This document shows positions 26,627 to 36,245 of a stretch of DNA of 59,612 nucleotides, piece after piece. The stretch's first letter is position 1; every line of letters begins with the position of its first letter. Origin of the DNA: Streptococcus sp. HMSC072G04. Lineage in GTDB: Bacteria; Bacillota; Bacilli; Lactobacillales; Streptococcaceae. A program made the position numbers and the translations under genes. The DNA lies in assembly GCF_001813295.1 (NCBI RefSeq), contig NZ_KV812044.1, positions 48,342 to 107,953 on the forward strand, written 5' to 3'. Below the pieces are notes generated by a model that was not told the origin of the DNA, did no database searches, and saw only the letters and a program-made list of their open reading frames with translations.

Positions 26627-26875
26627 CTATTTCTTCAATTGCTCATAGAAAAGTTTAGCATTTTGAAGGCCGATCCGATAATCGAGACGAATCAGTCGAA
26701 TCGCTTCCATCTCAGATTCTTTGAGGTATTTCTCTCTTTGTTCCTTGGAAATACTACCTGGTTTTAGAAGATAGTGAGTGAATTGATTTCTGACTTTAGT
26801 AAGCTCAACTTGAAGGGTGAAATAGAGTCCAAATAAGACAATCACAACTCCCATCAGGATCAGATCGTTTGACAT
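26627..26875 (-). CDS. Small single-pass membrane protein, unknown
   Basis: I do not recognise this 82-residue protein. Residues 4-24 are a clear hydrophobic segment (LILMGVVIVLFGLYFTLQV), and the rest is a charged, largely helical cytosolic tail ending in KLFYEQLKK. GGGAG precedes the start and a TGTACAAT box lies about 30 bp further upstream, so it has the features of a real, separately transcribed gene. It lies between a repeat element and the second exporter operon. Confidence 0.65.
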   Translation of the reverse strand: MSNDLILMGVVIVLFGLYFTLQVELTKVRNQFTHYLLKPGSISKEQREKYLKESEMEAIRLIRLDYRIGLQNAKLFYEQLKK

Positions 26876-26927
26876 GGTGTATGCTCCCTTTTTCTGTTCT
26901 TTTCTTTATTGTACAGCTTTCAAGATA

Positions 26928-26962
26928 GAAAAACAAGGTTAAATTTGCATTTAGTCCTTGTT
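26928..26962 (-). terminator. Terminator of the second exporter operon
   Basis: AACAAGG pairs with CCTTGTT across a 17-nt loop and runs into TTTTTC on the minus strand, six bases after the exporter stop. The long loop makes it a moderate call. Confidence 0.55.
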
Positions 26963-26967
26963 TGTCC

Positions 26968-28722
26968 TTATTTCATCATACCGGCCTGGAGGTCATACAT
27001 TTTCTTATACGTTCCTCCTAGAGCAATGAGTTGGTCGTGGTTGCCTGATTCGATGATTTTTCCTTTATCGAGAACGTAGATGCAATCGGCATCTTGAATG
27101 GTAGAAAGGCGATGGGCAATGGCAATGGTTGTCCGCCCTTGGCGCATCTTCTTCAGAGAATTTTGGATCATCTCTTCCGTCTCTTGGTCGATATTGGCAG
27201 TGGCCTCATCCAAAATGAGGATCTTAGGCTGGGCAGCAATCGTTCGAGCAAAAGCCAGAAGCTGACGCTGACCGGTCGATAAGGTAGAACCCCGCTCTGT
27301 TACCGGATGGTCATAGCCACCAGGTAAACTCTCAATAAAGTCTGCTACATCCACAAATGCAGCTGCTTGTCGGATTTCCTCATCAGTCAGTTCTTCATGG
27401 TACATCCGGATATTAGAAGCAATGGTTCCATGATAGAGGAAAGGCTCTTGCAACACTAGACCAATGGACTTGCGCAAGGCTTCCTGGCTGTAGTCCTTGA
27501 TATCCTGTCCATCAATCAAGATCTGGCCACGATCAAATTCATAAAAGCGCATGAAGAGATTGATAATAGAGGATTTACCAGACCCAGTATGACCAACAAA
27601 AGCGATGGTTTGTCCGTTTTTAACCTCAAAGGAGATCTCTTTTAGGACATCCCGTTTGCCATCATAAGAAAAAGATACATGGTCAAAGCGAATATCTCCC
27701 CGCTCGATCTCTTTCAGGCTACCAGCTTGCTTGGGCTCATAGTCGTCTCGATCCATCATTTCAAAGACACGACCTGCAGAAATGGTTGAGGTCTGCAAGG
27801 TTGCAAAATTTTGGGTAACATCAACTAAGGGTTGGAAAAGCTGGCTAACATACTGGATAAAGGCATAGATAAGACCTGCTGTAAAGCCAGAGGACTGCCA
27901 ATTTAGGCCGAAAAAGGTTAGAATGACCGCATAGGCTAGGACCTGTAACAGAGTCATAGCTGGCATCAAAAAGAGGGAATTGACATCTATAGATCGGTTG
28001 GCATAATCCAAATGTTCCCCATTAATCTGTTCGAATTCATCCGTCAAGCGCTTTTCTTGACGAAAGGCCTGCACGATCCGCATTCCTTCGATGGATTCCG
28101 ATAATTTCACATTGATATCTGATAATTTTTGTCGGGTCATCTTGACCAAGCGATTGGATAACTTGCGATAGAGACGAATGGAAAACCAAATGATGGGAAG
28201 AAAAGGCAGGATCCAAATGGTCAAATGCCAGTCCAAGCTAAACATGGTTACTAGGGTGACTAGAAAGAGTAAAAAGGATGAAACCAGGCTTGAAAAGACC
28301 GTAGAAAACATATCTGCGACTGCCTGGGTATCATTGGTCACCCGCGAAACAATCGAACCTGCTGCTGTCTGGTCATAAAAGGACATGCCCAGCCTTTGAA
28401 GATTTTGGAAAATATCTAGACGGATATCTCTTACGATAGAATTTGATACACGCGCAAAGGTTAACTGGCTCAGGTAGGTTGCCAGCACGCGCCCAATGAA
28501 TAACCCATAGTAGAGAATGAGAAACTGATAAGCTGTCAGTACTGGAGAGCCTGCTTCTGTTGGATCCACTAGGTGGTCAATATACCAGCGAGCTGCAAGA
28601 GGGATTGCCGTCAATAACAGACTAGTCAGGAAGGTAAAGGCTAAGGCTAGGGCCGTTAACCATTTATAACGCCACATGTAAGTCAAGAGCCGCTTCATCA
28701 CATGAGCTTCAGATGTTTTCAT
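26968..28722 (-). CDS. Heterodimeric ABC exporter 2, subunit with the catalytic Walker B
   Basis: This 584-residue half-transporter has six transmembrane helices, then an ATPase domain with Walker A VGHTGSGKSS, Walker B ILILDEATANID (catalytic Glu present) and switch His in IAHRLSTI. Its signature is STLSTGQRQ rather than LSGGQ. The partner has a normal signature but lacks the catalytic Glu, so the pair forms one active and one degenerate ATP site as in LmrCD/BmrCD-type multidrug exporters. It overlaps the partner by 14 bp and has GGAGGGAAAG upstream. The substrate is unknown. Confidence 0.92.
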   Translation of the reverse strand: MKTSEAHVMKRLLTYMWRYKWLTALALAFTFLTSLLLTAIPLAARWYIDHLVDPTEAGSPVLTAYQFLILYYGLFIGRVLATYLSQLTFARVSNSIVRDIRLDIFQNLQRLGMSFYDQTAAGSIVSRVTNDTQAVADMFSTVFSSLVSSFLLFLVTLVTMFSLDWHLTIWILPFLPIIWFSIRLYRKLSNRLVKMTRQKLSDINVKLSESIEGMRIVQAFRQEKRLTDEFEQINGEHLDYANRSIDVNSLFLMPAMTLLQVLAYAVILTFFGLNWQSSGFTAGLIYAFIQYVSQLFQPLVDVTQNFATLQTSTISAGRVFEMMDRDDYEPKQAGSLKEIERGDIRFDHVSFSYDGKRDVLKEISFEVKNGQTIAFVGHTGSGKSSIINLFMRFYEFDRGQILIDGQDIKDYSQEALRKSIGLVLQEPFLYHGTIASNIRMYHEELTDEEIRQAAAFVDVADFIESLPGGYDHPVTERGSTLSTGQRQLLAFARTIAAQPKILILDEATANIDQETEEMIQNSLKKMRQGRTTIAIAHRLSTIQDADCIYVLDKGKIIESGNHDQLIALGGTYKKMYDLQAGMMK

Positions 28723-30463
28723 TCAGCTTTCCCTCCATTTCTTCTGATAATTGTTGGGCTTGGTAGGTTTCATAGTACCAACCTTTTTGAGCCATTAATT
28801 CCTCGTGATTTCCTCGCTCCTTGATTTGTCCATTCTCCATTACCAGAATCAAATCCGCATGAACGATCGCTGATAGGCGGTGGGCTGTGATGATCGTTGT
28901 TTTCCCCTTGCGTTCCTGCTTCATATTTTCAATGATTTGGTGCTCCGTTTTAGCATCTACTGCAGACAGGGAATCATCCAAGATTAAGATCTCAGGATTC
29001 ATGACCAAAGCACGACTCATGGCAATCCGTTGCTTTTGCCCGCCAGAAAGAGAGCCCCCTCTCTCTCCCAGCACTGTCTCCATCTGGTCTGGCATGGCCA
29101 GAATATCCTCATAGACTCCACAAGTTCTCAGAGCCTTCATTACCTCTTCTTCCTTGATCTGTGGATCTGAAAAAGCTACATTCTCGCGAATGGTCATGGC
29201 AAAGAGGATCTGATCTTGAGGGACGTAGCCGATCAAGCTTCGAAGATCTTCTAAGCGATAATGTTTGATGGAGATTCCATTTAGCAAGATAGCTCCCTGC
29301 TCCAAGTCGTGCTCTCTAAGCAAGAGACGCAACAAGGTGGTCTTTCCAGATCCAGTTGGCCCCACAATCCCAAGGGTTTGCCCTTTTTCTAAATGAAAGG
29401 CAAGCTTTTCAAGGACAGGCTCTTTCTCATAGGCGAATTCTTTAATGTTATATTCCAGATCGCCATTTTGAATGACTGTGACTGGTTGACTCGGATCTTG
29501 GATATCAGGTATTTCTGCTAAAAGTGTCTCAACCCGATCAAAGGAGACGCTAGCCCGCTGACTAATATTAAACAAGAAGCCCATGGCTTGAAAGGGCCAG
29601 ATGAGCATATTAAGATAGGTAATAAAGGTTACGATTTGTCCAACCGTCAGGCTCCCTTCCTGAACAAATAGTCCCCCGAAGTAGAGCGTCAAGACATAGG
29701 AGAGACCGACAAAAAGAAGAGTGGTCGGATCAAACAAAGCACTGTAACCGGCGGAAGTCATATTCTTTGAAAAGACCATCTGATTGGTCTTTTCAAAAGC
29801 CCGAATCTCATCTGCCTGAAAGCCAAAAGATTTGGTCACCTTAACCCCTGATACTGATTCCTGAACAAAGTTGTTCAGCTCTGAGAAGCCTTCTTGGGCC
29901 TCTTTAAAGGCTTGGTGGTTTTTGCGTCCAATGGCTGAAGTCACTACCACCATAACCGGTAGGGGCAAAATAGCCAAGAGGGTTAAGCGCCAATCAATCA
30001 TGAAAAACATGCTGACTAGGGTCACCAAGGCTGTCACAGAAGCATCTACAGCAAACATAACCCCACCACCAGCAAATATGGTTACCGCATTGATATCATT
30101 AGTAGCATGGGCCATGAGATCCCCTGTGCGATAACGCTGATAAAAAGATGGAGACATGAGCGTAAATTGCTTGAACAAACGGTAACGCAAGATCCGAGCC
30201 AACTTATTGGCCGTCCCAAAAATATAGCGTCTCCAAACAAAACGAAGGCCATACATGGCTAGAGCTGCGAGGACCAAAAGGGCAATATCCATAACTAACT
30301 GCCCCAATGTCAGCCTTCTTTTATCAATCAAATCGATCACAAGTCCCATGATTCTTGGAGGAATGAGATTTAAAAAACTAACCAAGATCAAGGACCCTAT
30401 CCCTATCAAGTATCGCTTCTTCTCTAAATTAAAAAACCAAGATAATTTCCTCAACAGATTCAT
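28709..30463 (-). CDS. Heterodimeric ABC exporter 2, subunit with the degenerate Walker B
   Basis: This 584-residue half-transporter has six transmembrane helices and an ATPase domain with Walker A VGPTGSGKTT, signature [11 protein letters not shown] and switch His in TAHRLSAI. Walker B reads ILILDDSLSAVD, Asp replacing the catalytic Glu. Gene order (degenerate subunit first, catalytic second) is the same as in the pair at 13388-16854. The ribosome binding site GGGGAAATAAG contains the stop codon of the YjbR-like gene upstream, so that gene and both exporter subunits share an mRNA. Confidence 0.92.
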   Translation of the reverse strand: MNLLRKLSWFFNLEKKRYLIGIGSLILVSFLNLIPPRIMGLVIDLIDKRRLTLGQLVMDIALLVLAALAMYGLRFVWRRYIFGTANKLARILRYRLFKQFTLMSPSFYQRYRTGDLMAHATNDINAVTIFAGGGVMFAVDASVTALVTLVSMFFMIDWRLTLLAILPLPVMVVVTSAIGRKNHQAFKEAQEGFSELNNFVQESVSGVKVTKSFGFQADEIRAFEKTNQMVFSKNMTSAGYSALFDPTTLLFVGLSYVLTLYFGGLFVQEGSLTVGQIVTFITYLNMLIWPFQAMGFLFNISQRASVSFDRVETLLAEIPDIQDPSQPVTVIQNGDLEYNIKEFAYEKEPVLEKLAFHLEKGQTLGIVGPTGSGKTTLLRLLLREHDLEQGAILLNGISIKHYRLEDLRSLIGYVPQDQILFAMTIRENVAFSDPQIKEEEVMKALRTCGVYEDILAMPDQMETVLGERGGSLSGGQKQRIAMSRALVMNPEILILDDSLSAVDAKTEHQIIENMKQERKGKTTIITAHRLSAIVHADLILVMENGQIKERGNHEELMAQKGWYYETYQAQQLSEEMEGKLNENI

Positions 30464-30464
30464 C

Positions 30465-31130
30465 TTATTTCCCCTTTTTGGTGAGTTGCCAGCTACTATC
30501 CACTAGAGCAAACAAGTCCTCATCAGAAATTGTTCCATCTAAGGGGATACTCACCCAATATTTTTTATTCATATGAAAAGCTGGATAAATCCCTTTCTGC
30601 TGGATGAAATGGGCTACTTGATCAGACTTGACATTCAAAACTTCTATTTTTCCAGACTTGCCAGCATCCAGTTTTTTCCAATCAATGGTCATAAAGACAC
30701 CATACCACTTGAGGGTGTCTCGGTGGCGAATAGCGCCGGATTCCGGAGATCTTTCCCACAAATACTCAATCGTTCCCTGATAGTTCAGGGAAATATAGGA
30801 CATGAGACGCTTGGCTTGAGGATAGAGAAATTCTTCTACCTCAAAACAAGCTTGCCGAATCCTTGCAAGACTTTCCTGACAAGCTTCTCTGACTTGGCCA
30901 ACGAAATTTCCTTGTAGCTGTTCCAGATGGATCTGGATATACTCGTCCCCTGTATCCTGATCATAGACCTGAAAAGAAATCTTCCGGTCGCAGACCTGGA
31001 CATTTAAGAGAAAAGTGTCCGATAAGACGGGACACTGGTACTCATAGCCTGCCCCTTTCTTCTCAAATCCGTAAGCCAATCCCTTTTCTGGCTGAAAGGT
31101 GTACCGGTCAAAATAATGCTCTAAAAACAT
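30465..31130 (-). CDS. MmcQ/YjbR-like protein with an extra N-terminal domain
   Basis: The C-terminal half (about residues 115-220) resembles the MmcQ/YjbR double-wing fold: HRDTLKWYGVFMTIDWKKL, then KSDQVAHFIQQKGIYPAFHMNKKYWVSIPLDGTISDEDLFALVDSSWQLT. The N-terminal 110 residues are a separate domain I cannot name. YjbR proteins have been called DNA-binding but their role is unclear. I place the start at 31130 because GGGAGAGG precedes that ATG; the frame is open further to 31184. It is cotranscribed with the exporter genes. Confidence 0.75.
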   Translation of the reverse strand: MFLEHYFDRYTFQPEKGLAYGFEKKGAGYEYQCPVLSDTFLLNVQVCDRKISFQVYDQDTGDEYIQIHLEQLQGNFVGQVREACQESLARIRQACFEVEEFLYPQAKRLMSYISLNYQGTIEYLWERSPESGAIRHRDTLKWYGVFMTIDWKKLDAGKSGKIEVLNVKSDQVAHFIQQKGIYPAFHMNKKYWVSIPLDGTISDEDLFALVDSSWQLTKKGK

Positions 31131-31233
31131 TTCCTCTCCCTTATTCATTTTTACACTAGAAGAGGCTGGAAACAACGTCCCCAACCTTGATAACGGATCT
31201 TCAAAACTACTTCAAGCAGTGATCGTTTCTTCT

Positions 31234-31869
31234 TTAAAACACGATGCGCGTGCCATGCAGTTGACAAACGCCCAATTGCTCCAAAAAGAGCTGACGATTG
31301 TCAAGGGTCACACCCCCACCTGGCAGGATCTGAATCTTTCCCTTAGCCGCATCTAATAAACGATGATAGTGGGCAAAACGTTGCTCTAGTGGGTCACCTG
31401 GACTTCCAGCTCGTGTTAAAATGCGGGCCACACCTTGTTCAGAAAGCCACTCAATCGCTTCTAGCTGATCTGTATGAGCTAACTCATCAAAGGCCATATG
31501 AAAGACAACCTCTGCCTCTCCACAGGCTGCTAGTAAAAGCTGCATGATCCTCTGGTCCAACTTTCGATCGCTCGTCAGCGCTCCCAGCACAAAACAAGTA
31601 ACCCCTATTTCTTTCGCAGCCCGAATATCCGTCAGCATAGCTTGGACTTCCAGATCAGTGTAGACAAAATCGCCACCACGGGGCCGGATAATGACACATA
31701 GATCCACGGACTTCTCTCTTGTCAGTTTGATTGCTTCATTAATCACACCTATACTCGGTGTGGTCCCGCCTACTGCCAGGTTGTCGCACAGTTCAATGCG
31801 ACCTGCCCCAGCAGCAATCGCCTTATCAATATAAGTTAAATTCTCTGCACAAAATTCAAAGACAAGCAT
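31234..31869 (-). CDS. cutC: CutC family protein
   Basis: This 211-residue TIM-barrel protein carries CutC family motifs: FEFCAENLTYIDKAIAAGAGRIELCDNLAVGGTTPS at the start, VIIRPRGGDFVYT (about 58-70), GALTSDRKLD and ILPGGGVT. CutC was named for copper homeostasis, but its enzymatic role is uncertain. The length is slightly shorter than some relatives (about 240). GGAG precedes the start, and the anchored protein gene lies 21 bp upstream. No copper-responsive operator was recognised. Confidence 0.93.
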   Translation of the reverse strand: MLVFEFCAENLTYIDKAIAAGAGRIELCDNLAVGGTTPSIGVINEAIKLTREKSVDLCVIIRPRGGDFVYTDLEVQAMLTDIRAAKEIGVTCFVLGALTSDRKLDQRIMQLLLAACGEAEVVFHMAFDELAHTDQLEAIEWLSEQGVARILTRAGSPGDPLEQRFAHYHRLLDAAKGKIQILPGGGVTLDNRQLFLEQLGVCQLHGTRIVF

Positions 31870-31890
31870 GACAACTCCAATTACAAAGAC

Positions 31891-32493
31891 TTAAAACAAG
31901 GATATACTAACAGTTACCTTAGCATTGCCATTTTCCACTCTCGCTTTTGAGATGCTATAGCCTGCTTGAGGGATATCAAGGGTGATTTGATCACCATTCA
32001 CTGTGAAGCCGCCTCCATTTTGATTGGATTGATCCTTCAAATAGTTGAGAACCAAGAATTTTGGAATGGGCATTTTCCCTAATTTAGCACCGGTCACGGT
32101 CAAATTCATGACATTGTTTTCAACTTGACCGGTCATGGTTAAATCCAGATAGCTATCGATTGGCCCTAATGATACAGGAACTTTGACGTGAAGGTCATTG
32201 CCATCCATTCCTAATGCCATCTTTTGATAGTCAGAATTGTCAAGGGCGGATCCAGCACTTGTTTTTACGACCTGACTCAATTGCACTGAATTGAGACTTA
32301 GCTCAGTTGAGAGCCCTTCAGTGCTCACAGAGGCATTTGAAACAGCATTTTGAGCCAACTCAATCAAAGAACTCCCTGCCTGCACATTTCTCAGTTGCTC
32401 CCCTTCAGGGATAGATCCAGGAACCAACAAGATCACTAATAACATAAATAAAACGATCACTATGCCAATCAGGCGTCTTATCCACTTAAACAT
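31891..32493 (-). CDS. Membrane-anchored extracellular protein, DUF2140-like, unknown
   Basis: This 200-residue protein has one N-terminal membrane segment (about 8-27: IGIVIVLFMLLVILLVP) and an extracellular beta-rich domain with repeated short strands such as LDLTMTGQVENNVMNLTVTG and a C-terminal NAKVTVSISLF. The layout resembles the YpmS/DUF2140 group, but I would not insist on it. No catalytic motif is visible. GGAGGAG gives a firm start, and it appears to be the first gene of the cutC-YjbR-exporter run. Confidence 0.6.
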   Translation of the reverse strand: MFKWIRRLIGIVIVLFMLLVILLVPGSIPEGEQLRNVQAGSSLIELAQNAVSNASVSTEGLSTELSLNSVQLSQVVKTSAGSALDNSDYQKMALGMDGNDLHVKVPVSLGPIDSYLDLTMTGQVENNVMNLTVTGAKLGKMPIPKFLVLNYLKDQSNQNGGGFTVNGDQITLDIPQAGYSISKARVENGNAKVTVSISLF

Positions 32494-32579
32494 CTGCTCC
32501 TCCGATACATGAAAAGTTGTATTCTTATTGTACCCTAAATCTAAAGAAATTGCGACTAAGAGGGGCCTTTACAAAGCAA

Positions 32580-32608
32580 AAGAGACCGAGGAAACCTCGC
32601 ATCTCTCT
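32580..32608 (-). terminator. Terminator of the nucleoside operon
   Basis: AGAGA pairs with TCTCT and an inner CGAGG with CCTCG (one internal loop), followed on the minus strand by TTTT, just after the last permease gene. Confidence 0.7.
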
Positions 32609-32613
32609 GTGCA

Positions 32614-33570
32614 TTATTTCGATTTAATGTAGTTAACACCATCTGCTTTTGGCGCAACTGCTTGTCCGAAGAAGGCTGCCAAGACAACCATGGTCAAGAC
32701 GTAAGGCGCAATTTGCAAGTAGATAGATGGAATCCCTTTAAGCAAAGGCAATTGATTCCCGATGACCGCCAAACTCTGTGAAGCTCCAAAGAAGAGACTA
32801 GCAAGCATGGCACCGATTGGGTTCCATTTCCCGAAGATCATGGCTGCAAGAGCAATAAATCCAGGACCTACAATTGTAGTTACTGCAAAGTTAACAGAAA
32901 CTGACTGAGCGTAAATAGCTCCTCCGATACCTGCTAGGGCACCTGAGATCATCACTCCTAAGTAGCGCATTCTATAAACATTGATTCCCAAAGTATCTGC
33001 TGCTTGTGGGTGTTCCCCAACTGAACGAAGACGCAATCCAAACTTCGTCTTGAACATGATAAACCAAGCAAAGAATGAAAAGAGAATCGCAACCCAACCA
33101 ATGATGCTGGCATTGTTGAAGAAGATATCTCCAATCACCGGAATTTTAGATAAGACCGGAATGGATGTTTTCCCGAAGGCAACTTTGATATTATCAGTTT
33201 GCCCCTTGTTGTACATCGCTTTAACAAGGAAGACCGCAAGTGGTGGTGCCATCAAGTTCAATACTGTACCTGAGACGATATGGTCAGCACGGAAATGAAT
33301 GGTTGCCACCGCGTGAATCAAGGAGAAGAGTACTCCAATCCCTGCAGCAACGATCAAGGACAACCATGGTGTCAAACTTCCTAACGTAGGCTCAAAAGTC
33401 AAGTTAAAGATAATACCTGAGAAGGCTCCCATAACCATGATTCCTTCCAGACCAACGTTAACAACCCCAGCGTGTTCTGAGTATGCTCCTCCGATACTTG
33501 TGAAGATCAGCGGTGCCGCATACACAATCATAGAGGAAACAAGAATACTTAAAATCGTTACAATACTCAT
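32614..33570 (-). CDS. Nucleoside ABC importer permease 2 (NupQ/YufQ-like)
   Basis: This 318-residue permease has eight to nine hydrophobic segments and family motifs YSEHAGVVNVGLEGIMVMGAF at the start and GLRLRSVGEHPQAADTLGINVYRMR (about 175-200), the loop that contacts the ATPase in BMP-type nucleoside importers. It shares its start codon region with the stop of the other permease (1-bp overlap). Together with the ATPase and the lipoprotein it should import purine and pyrimidine nucleosides. Confidence 0.92.
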   Translation of the reverse strand: MSIVTILSILVSSMIVYAAPLIFTSIGGAYSEHAGVVNVGLEGIMVMGAFSGIIFNLTFEPTLGSLTPWLSLIVAAGIGVLFSLIHAVATIHFRADHIVSGTVLNLMAPPLAVFLVKAMYNKGQTDNIKVAFGKTSIPVLSKIPVIGDIFFNNASIIGWVAILFSFFAWFIMFKTKFGLRLRSVGEHPQAADTLGINVYRMRYLGVMISGALAGIGGAIYAQSVSVNFAVTTIVGPGFIALAAMIFGKWNPIGAMLASLFFGASQSLAVIGNQLPLLKGIPSIYLQIAPYVLTMVVLAAFFGQAVAPKADGVNYIKSK

Positions 33571-34631
33571 TAGTTTGCTCCTCCTTTTTTAGCTGAACGC
33601 ATCGAGATCATCTTTTCGATAATATAGTGAGCACATACGAAGAAGATAATGGATGCTGTTACAATTTGAACGACTTCTTCAGGGATGGCAGCTGGCTTCA
33701 TACCAACTCCCCCAATTTGAAGTGCACCAAACAAGAAGGCAGCAAATGGAATACCAATTGGTGAATTCATCGCAAGAAGGGCAACGGCCATACCGTTAAA
33801 TCCAACACTCATCGAGCTGGTTTGAACGTAGACATTTGAGTAAATCCCCAGACCTTCTGCTACCCCACCGATACCAGCAAGAGCACCAGAAATGATCATA
33901 GAAAGGATAATGGTCCGTTTTGCAGACATCCCTGCGTATTCTGCCGCATTCGCATTGAGACCAACGGCACGGATTTCAAAACCAAGTGTTGTTTTCTTCA
34001 TCAAGAACCAGATGAGCACCACTGCAATGATGGCAAAGAAGATCCCGATGTTCATTTGTGATTTGTCCGTCAAATTACGCAACCACTCCGTCTGGTAGAC
34101 AGCGTTGGCTCCCACATCAATGGTTGAGTCCTTGTTTTTCATCAAGGAAGCTGGGAAGCTATGTATCAAGGCATTCCCACCATAGAGAACAATGTAGTTC
34201 ATCATAATGGTGATAATGACCTCACTGGTTCCGAGATAGGCACGAAGGAAACCAGGAATCGCTCCAATAAATCCACCTGCAATAGCCGCAATCAAAACGG
34301 TCATCGGAATCATTAGTAAGCGAGGCATATTTGGGAAGGAAAGGGCAAACCAAGTCGCCATGATCCATCCTGCAAAAGCCTGACCAGGAAGTCCAACGTT
34401 AAAGAAGCCGGCCCGGCTGGCTACTGAAAACCCAAGAGCAACTAAAATCAGTGGCCCCATGGCACGGGAAATATTTCCCCAACTCTTAATCGAACCAAAG
34501 GCTTTCTTAAACAGCAATTCATATCCCCAAAGGGCATCATAGCTGAAGGCCCACATAATAATGGCACCCAAGACCAATCCTAAAAGGACAGACACCAATG
34601 GAACGGCAATTTGTTTTAAATTCTTATTCAT
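33570..34631 (-). CDS. Nucleoside ABC importer permease 1 (NupP/YufP-like)
   Basis: This 353-residue permease has about nine hydrophobic segments. Motifs include ASRAGFFNVGLPGQAFAGWIMAT (about 67-89) and FEIRAVGLNANAAEYAGMSAKR (about 218-239), the counterpart of the coupling loop in its partner. It overlaps the ATPase gene upstream by 8 bp and the second permease by one base, so the transporter genes are translationally coupled. Confidence 0.92.
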   Translation of the reverse strand: MNKNLKQIAVPLVSVLLGLVLGAIIMWAFSYDALWGYELLFKKAFGSIKSWGNISRAMGPLILVALGFSVASRAGFFNVGLPGQAFAGWIMATWFALSFPNMPRLLMIPMTVLIAAIAGGFIGAIPGFLRAYLGTSEVIITIMMNYIVLYGGNALIHSFPASLMKNKDSTIDVGANAVYQTEWLRNLTDKSQMNIGIFFAIIAVVLIWFLMKKTTLGFEIRAVGLNANAAEYAGMSAKRTIILSMIISGALAGIGGVAEGLGIYSNVYVQTSSMSVGFNGMAVALLAMNSPIGIPFAAFLFGALQIGGVGMKPAAIPEEVVQIVTASIIFFVCAHYIIEKMISMRSAKKGGAN

Positions 34632-36159
34632 TTGATGCTCCCTCCTTTACTTGTCCTCCTGCCATGAGGATTCCAAGTTCTTGCTTATTCGTTGTTTCAG
34701 GGGTTACGATCCCTTGGATCTTCCCATCATGAATAACCGCAATACGGTCAGAAACATTCAAAATTTCATCTAATTCAAAGCTGACAACCAGAACGGCTTT
34801 TCCATTATCCCGTTCTTGAATCAAACGTTTGTGGATATATTCAATCGCTCCAACGTCCAATCCACGAGTTGGCTGGCTAACGATCAAGAGATCTGGATCG
34901 CGATCGATTTCGCGAGCGATAATTGCTTTTTGCTGATTTCCTCCAGAGAGAGCCTTAGCAGGTACCACTTCACTGGCTGCACGAACGTCAAACTCTTCCA
35001 TGAGCTTCTTGGCATAAGAGGTAATATTTGGATAATTCAAGATACCATTCTTGCTAAGAGGTTCTTTATAGTAGGTTTGAAGGGCAATGTTTTCAGAGAT
35101 CATCATGTCAAGGACTAATCCATCCCGATGACGGTCTTCAGGGACATGCCCTACCTTCATTTCTGTGATTTGACGTGGGCGAAGTCCTACAACGTCCTTG
35201 CCTTTAATCTTGATTGAACCGGATTTTACCTTCCGTAGTCCTGTAATCGCTTGGATCAACTCAGACTGACCATTTCCGTCAATTCCTGCGATCCCGACGA
35301 CTTCACCAGCACGAAGTTCCAGTGAAAGATTCTTAACAGCTGGGACTCCCCGGTTTTCGTTTACAACCAAGTTTTCGATCGACAAGATGACTTCTTTCGG
35401 TTGAGAAGGACCTTTTTCAGTCTTAAAGGAAACAGAACGACCGACCATCATTTCAGCCAAGTCTTGGTTGGTAGCTCCACCAATCTCGACTGTCTCAATC
35501 GATTTACCACGACGGATAACCGTTACCCGGTCTGAAACAGCACGGATTTCATCCAACTTGTGCGTAATCAAGATGATCGATTTTCCTTCATTCGCCAAGT
35601 TCTTCATGATTGTCATCAATTCTTCAATTTCAGCTGGTGTCAACACCGCAGTTGGTTCATCGAAGATTAGGATGTCGGCTCCACGATAAAGCGTCTTTAA
35701 GATTTCCACACGTTGCTGCGCACCAACGGAAATATCCTCAACTTTAGCATTTGGATCCACTGCCAAGCCATATTTTTTAGACAAGTCAAGGATATCTTGA
35801 CTGGCTTTCTTAAGATCCAAAACACCATGTTTAGTAGTTTCAGAACCAAGGATAATATTTTCAGCAACAGTGAAAGCTTCAACCAACATAAAGTGTTGGT
35901 GCACCATTCCAATTCCTAAAGAAGCTGCTTTTGAAGGTGAGTCTAGATTAACAGTTTTTCCATTTACCACGATGTCTCCGCTAGTTGGTTCCAACAAACC
36001 AGCCAGCATATTCATTAAGGTAGATTTCCCTGCACCATTTTCTCCAAGAAGTGCATGGATTTCACCTTTGCGCAACTGAAGATTAATCTTGTCATTTGCT
36101 ACAAAGTCACCAAATTTTTTGGTAATCTCACGCATTTCGATGACATATTCATGTGTCAT
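34624..36159 (-). CDS. Nucleoside ABC importer ATP-binding protein with two ATPase domains (NupO/YufO-like)
   Basis: This 511-residue protein contains two fused nucleotide-binding domains. Domain 1 has Walker A GENGAGKST (about 38-46), signature VGAQQRVEI and Walker B ILIFDEPTAVLTP. Domain 2 (from about 260) has GIDGNGQSE in place of a classical Walker A, signature LSGGNQQKAI and LLIVSQPTRGLDVG in place of Walker B. This asymmetry is normal for sugar and nucleoside importer ATPases of the RbsA/NupO kind. GAAAGGAAA precedes the start. Three hairpins separate it from the lipoprotein gene upstream. Confidence 0.94.
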   Translation of the reverse strand: MTHEYVIEMREITKKFGDFVANDKINLQLRKGEIHALLGENGAGKSTLMNMLAGLLEPTSGDIVVNGKTVNLDSPSKAASLGIGMVHQHFMLVEAFTVAENIILGSETTKHGVLDLKKASQDILDLSKKYGLAVDPNAKVEDISVGAQQRVEILKTLYRGADILIFDEPTAVLTPAEIEELMTIMKNLANEGKSIILITHKLDEIRAVSDRVTVIRRGKSIETVEIGGATNQDLAEMMVGRSVSFKTEKGPSQPKEVILSIENLVVNENRGVPAVKNLSLELRAGEVVGIAGIDGNGQSELIQAITGLRKVKSGSIKIKGKDVVGLRPRQITEMKVGHVPEDRHRDGLVLDMMISENIALQTYYKEPLSKNGILNYPNITSYAKKLMEEFDVRAASEVVPAKALSGGNQQKAIIAREIDRDPDLLIVSQPTRGLDVGAIEYIHKRLIQERDNGKAVLVVSFELDEILNVSDRIAVIHDGKIQGIVTPETTNKQELGILMAGGQVKEGASNE

Positions 36160-36189
36160 GGGGTGTTTCCTTTCAAAAATTTTTTATTT

Positions 36190-36225
36190 CAATAAAATCT
36201 GCTAGGCGACTAACAGATTTTATTG
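36190..36225. other. Hairpin between the lipoprotein and ATPase genes
   Basis: CAATAAAATCTG and CAGATTTTATTG form a perfect 12-bp AU-rich stem with a 12-nt loop. It is followed by a second perfect stem, TGAGACA with TGTCTCA (36224-36241). They lie between the lipoprotein terminator and the ATPase gene and may protect the mRNA end or partly block readthrough. Confidence 0.55.
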
Positions 36226-36245
36226 AGACAAAAATGTCTCACTTT

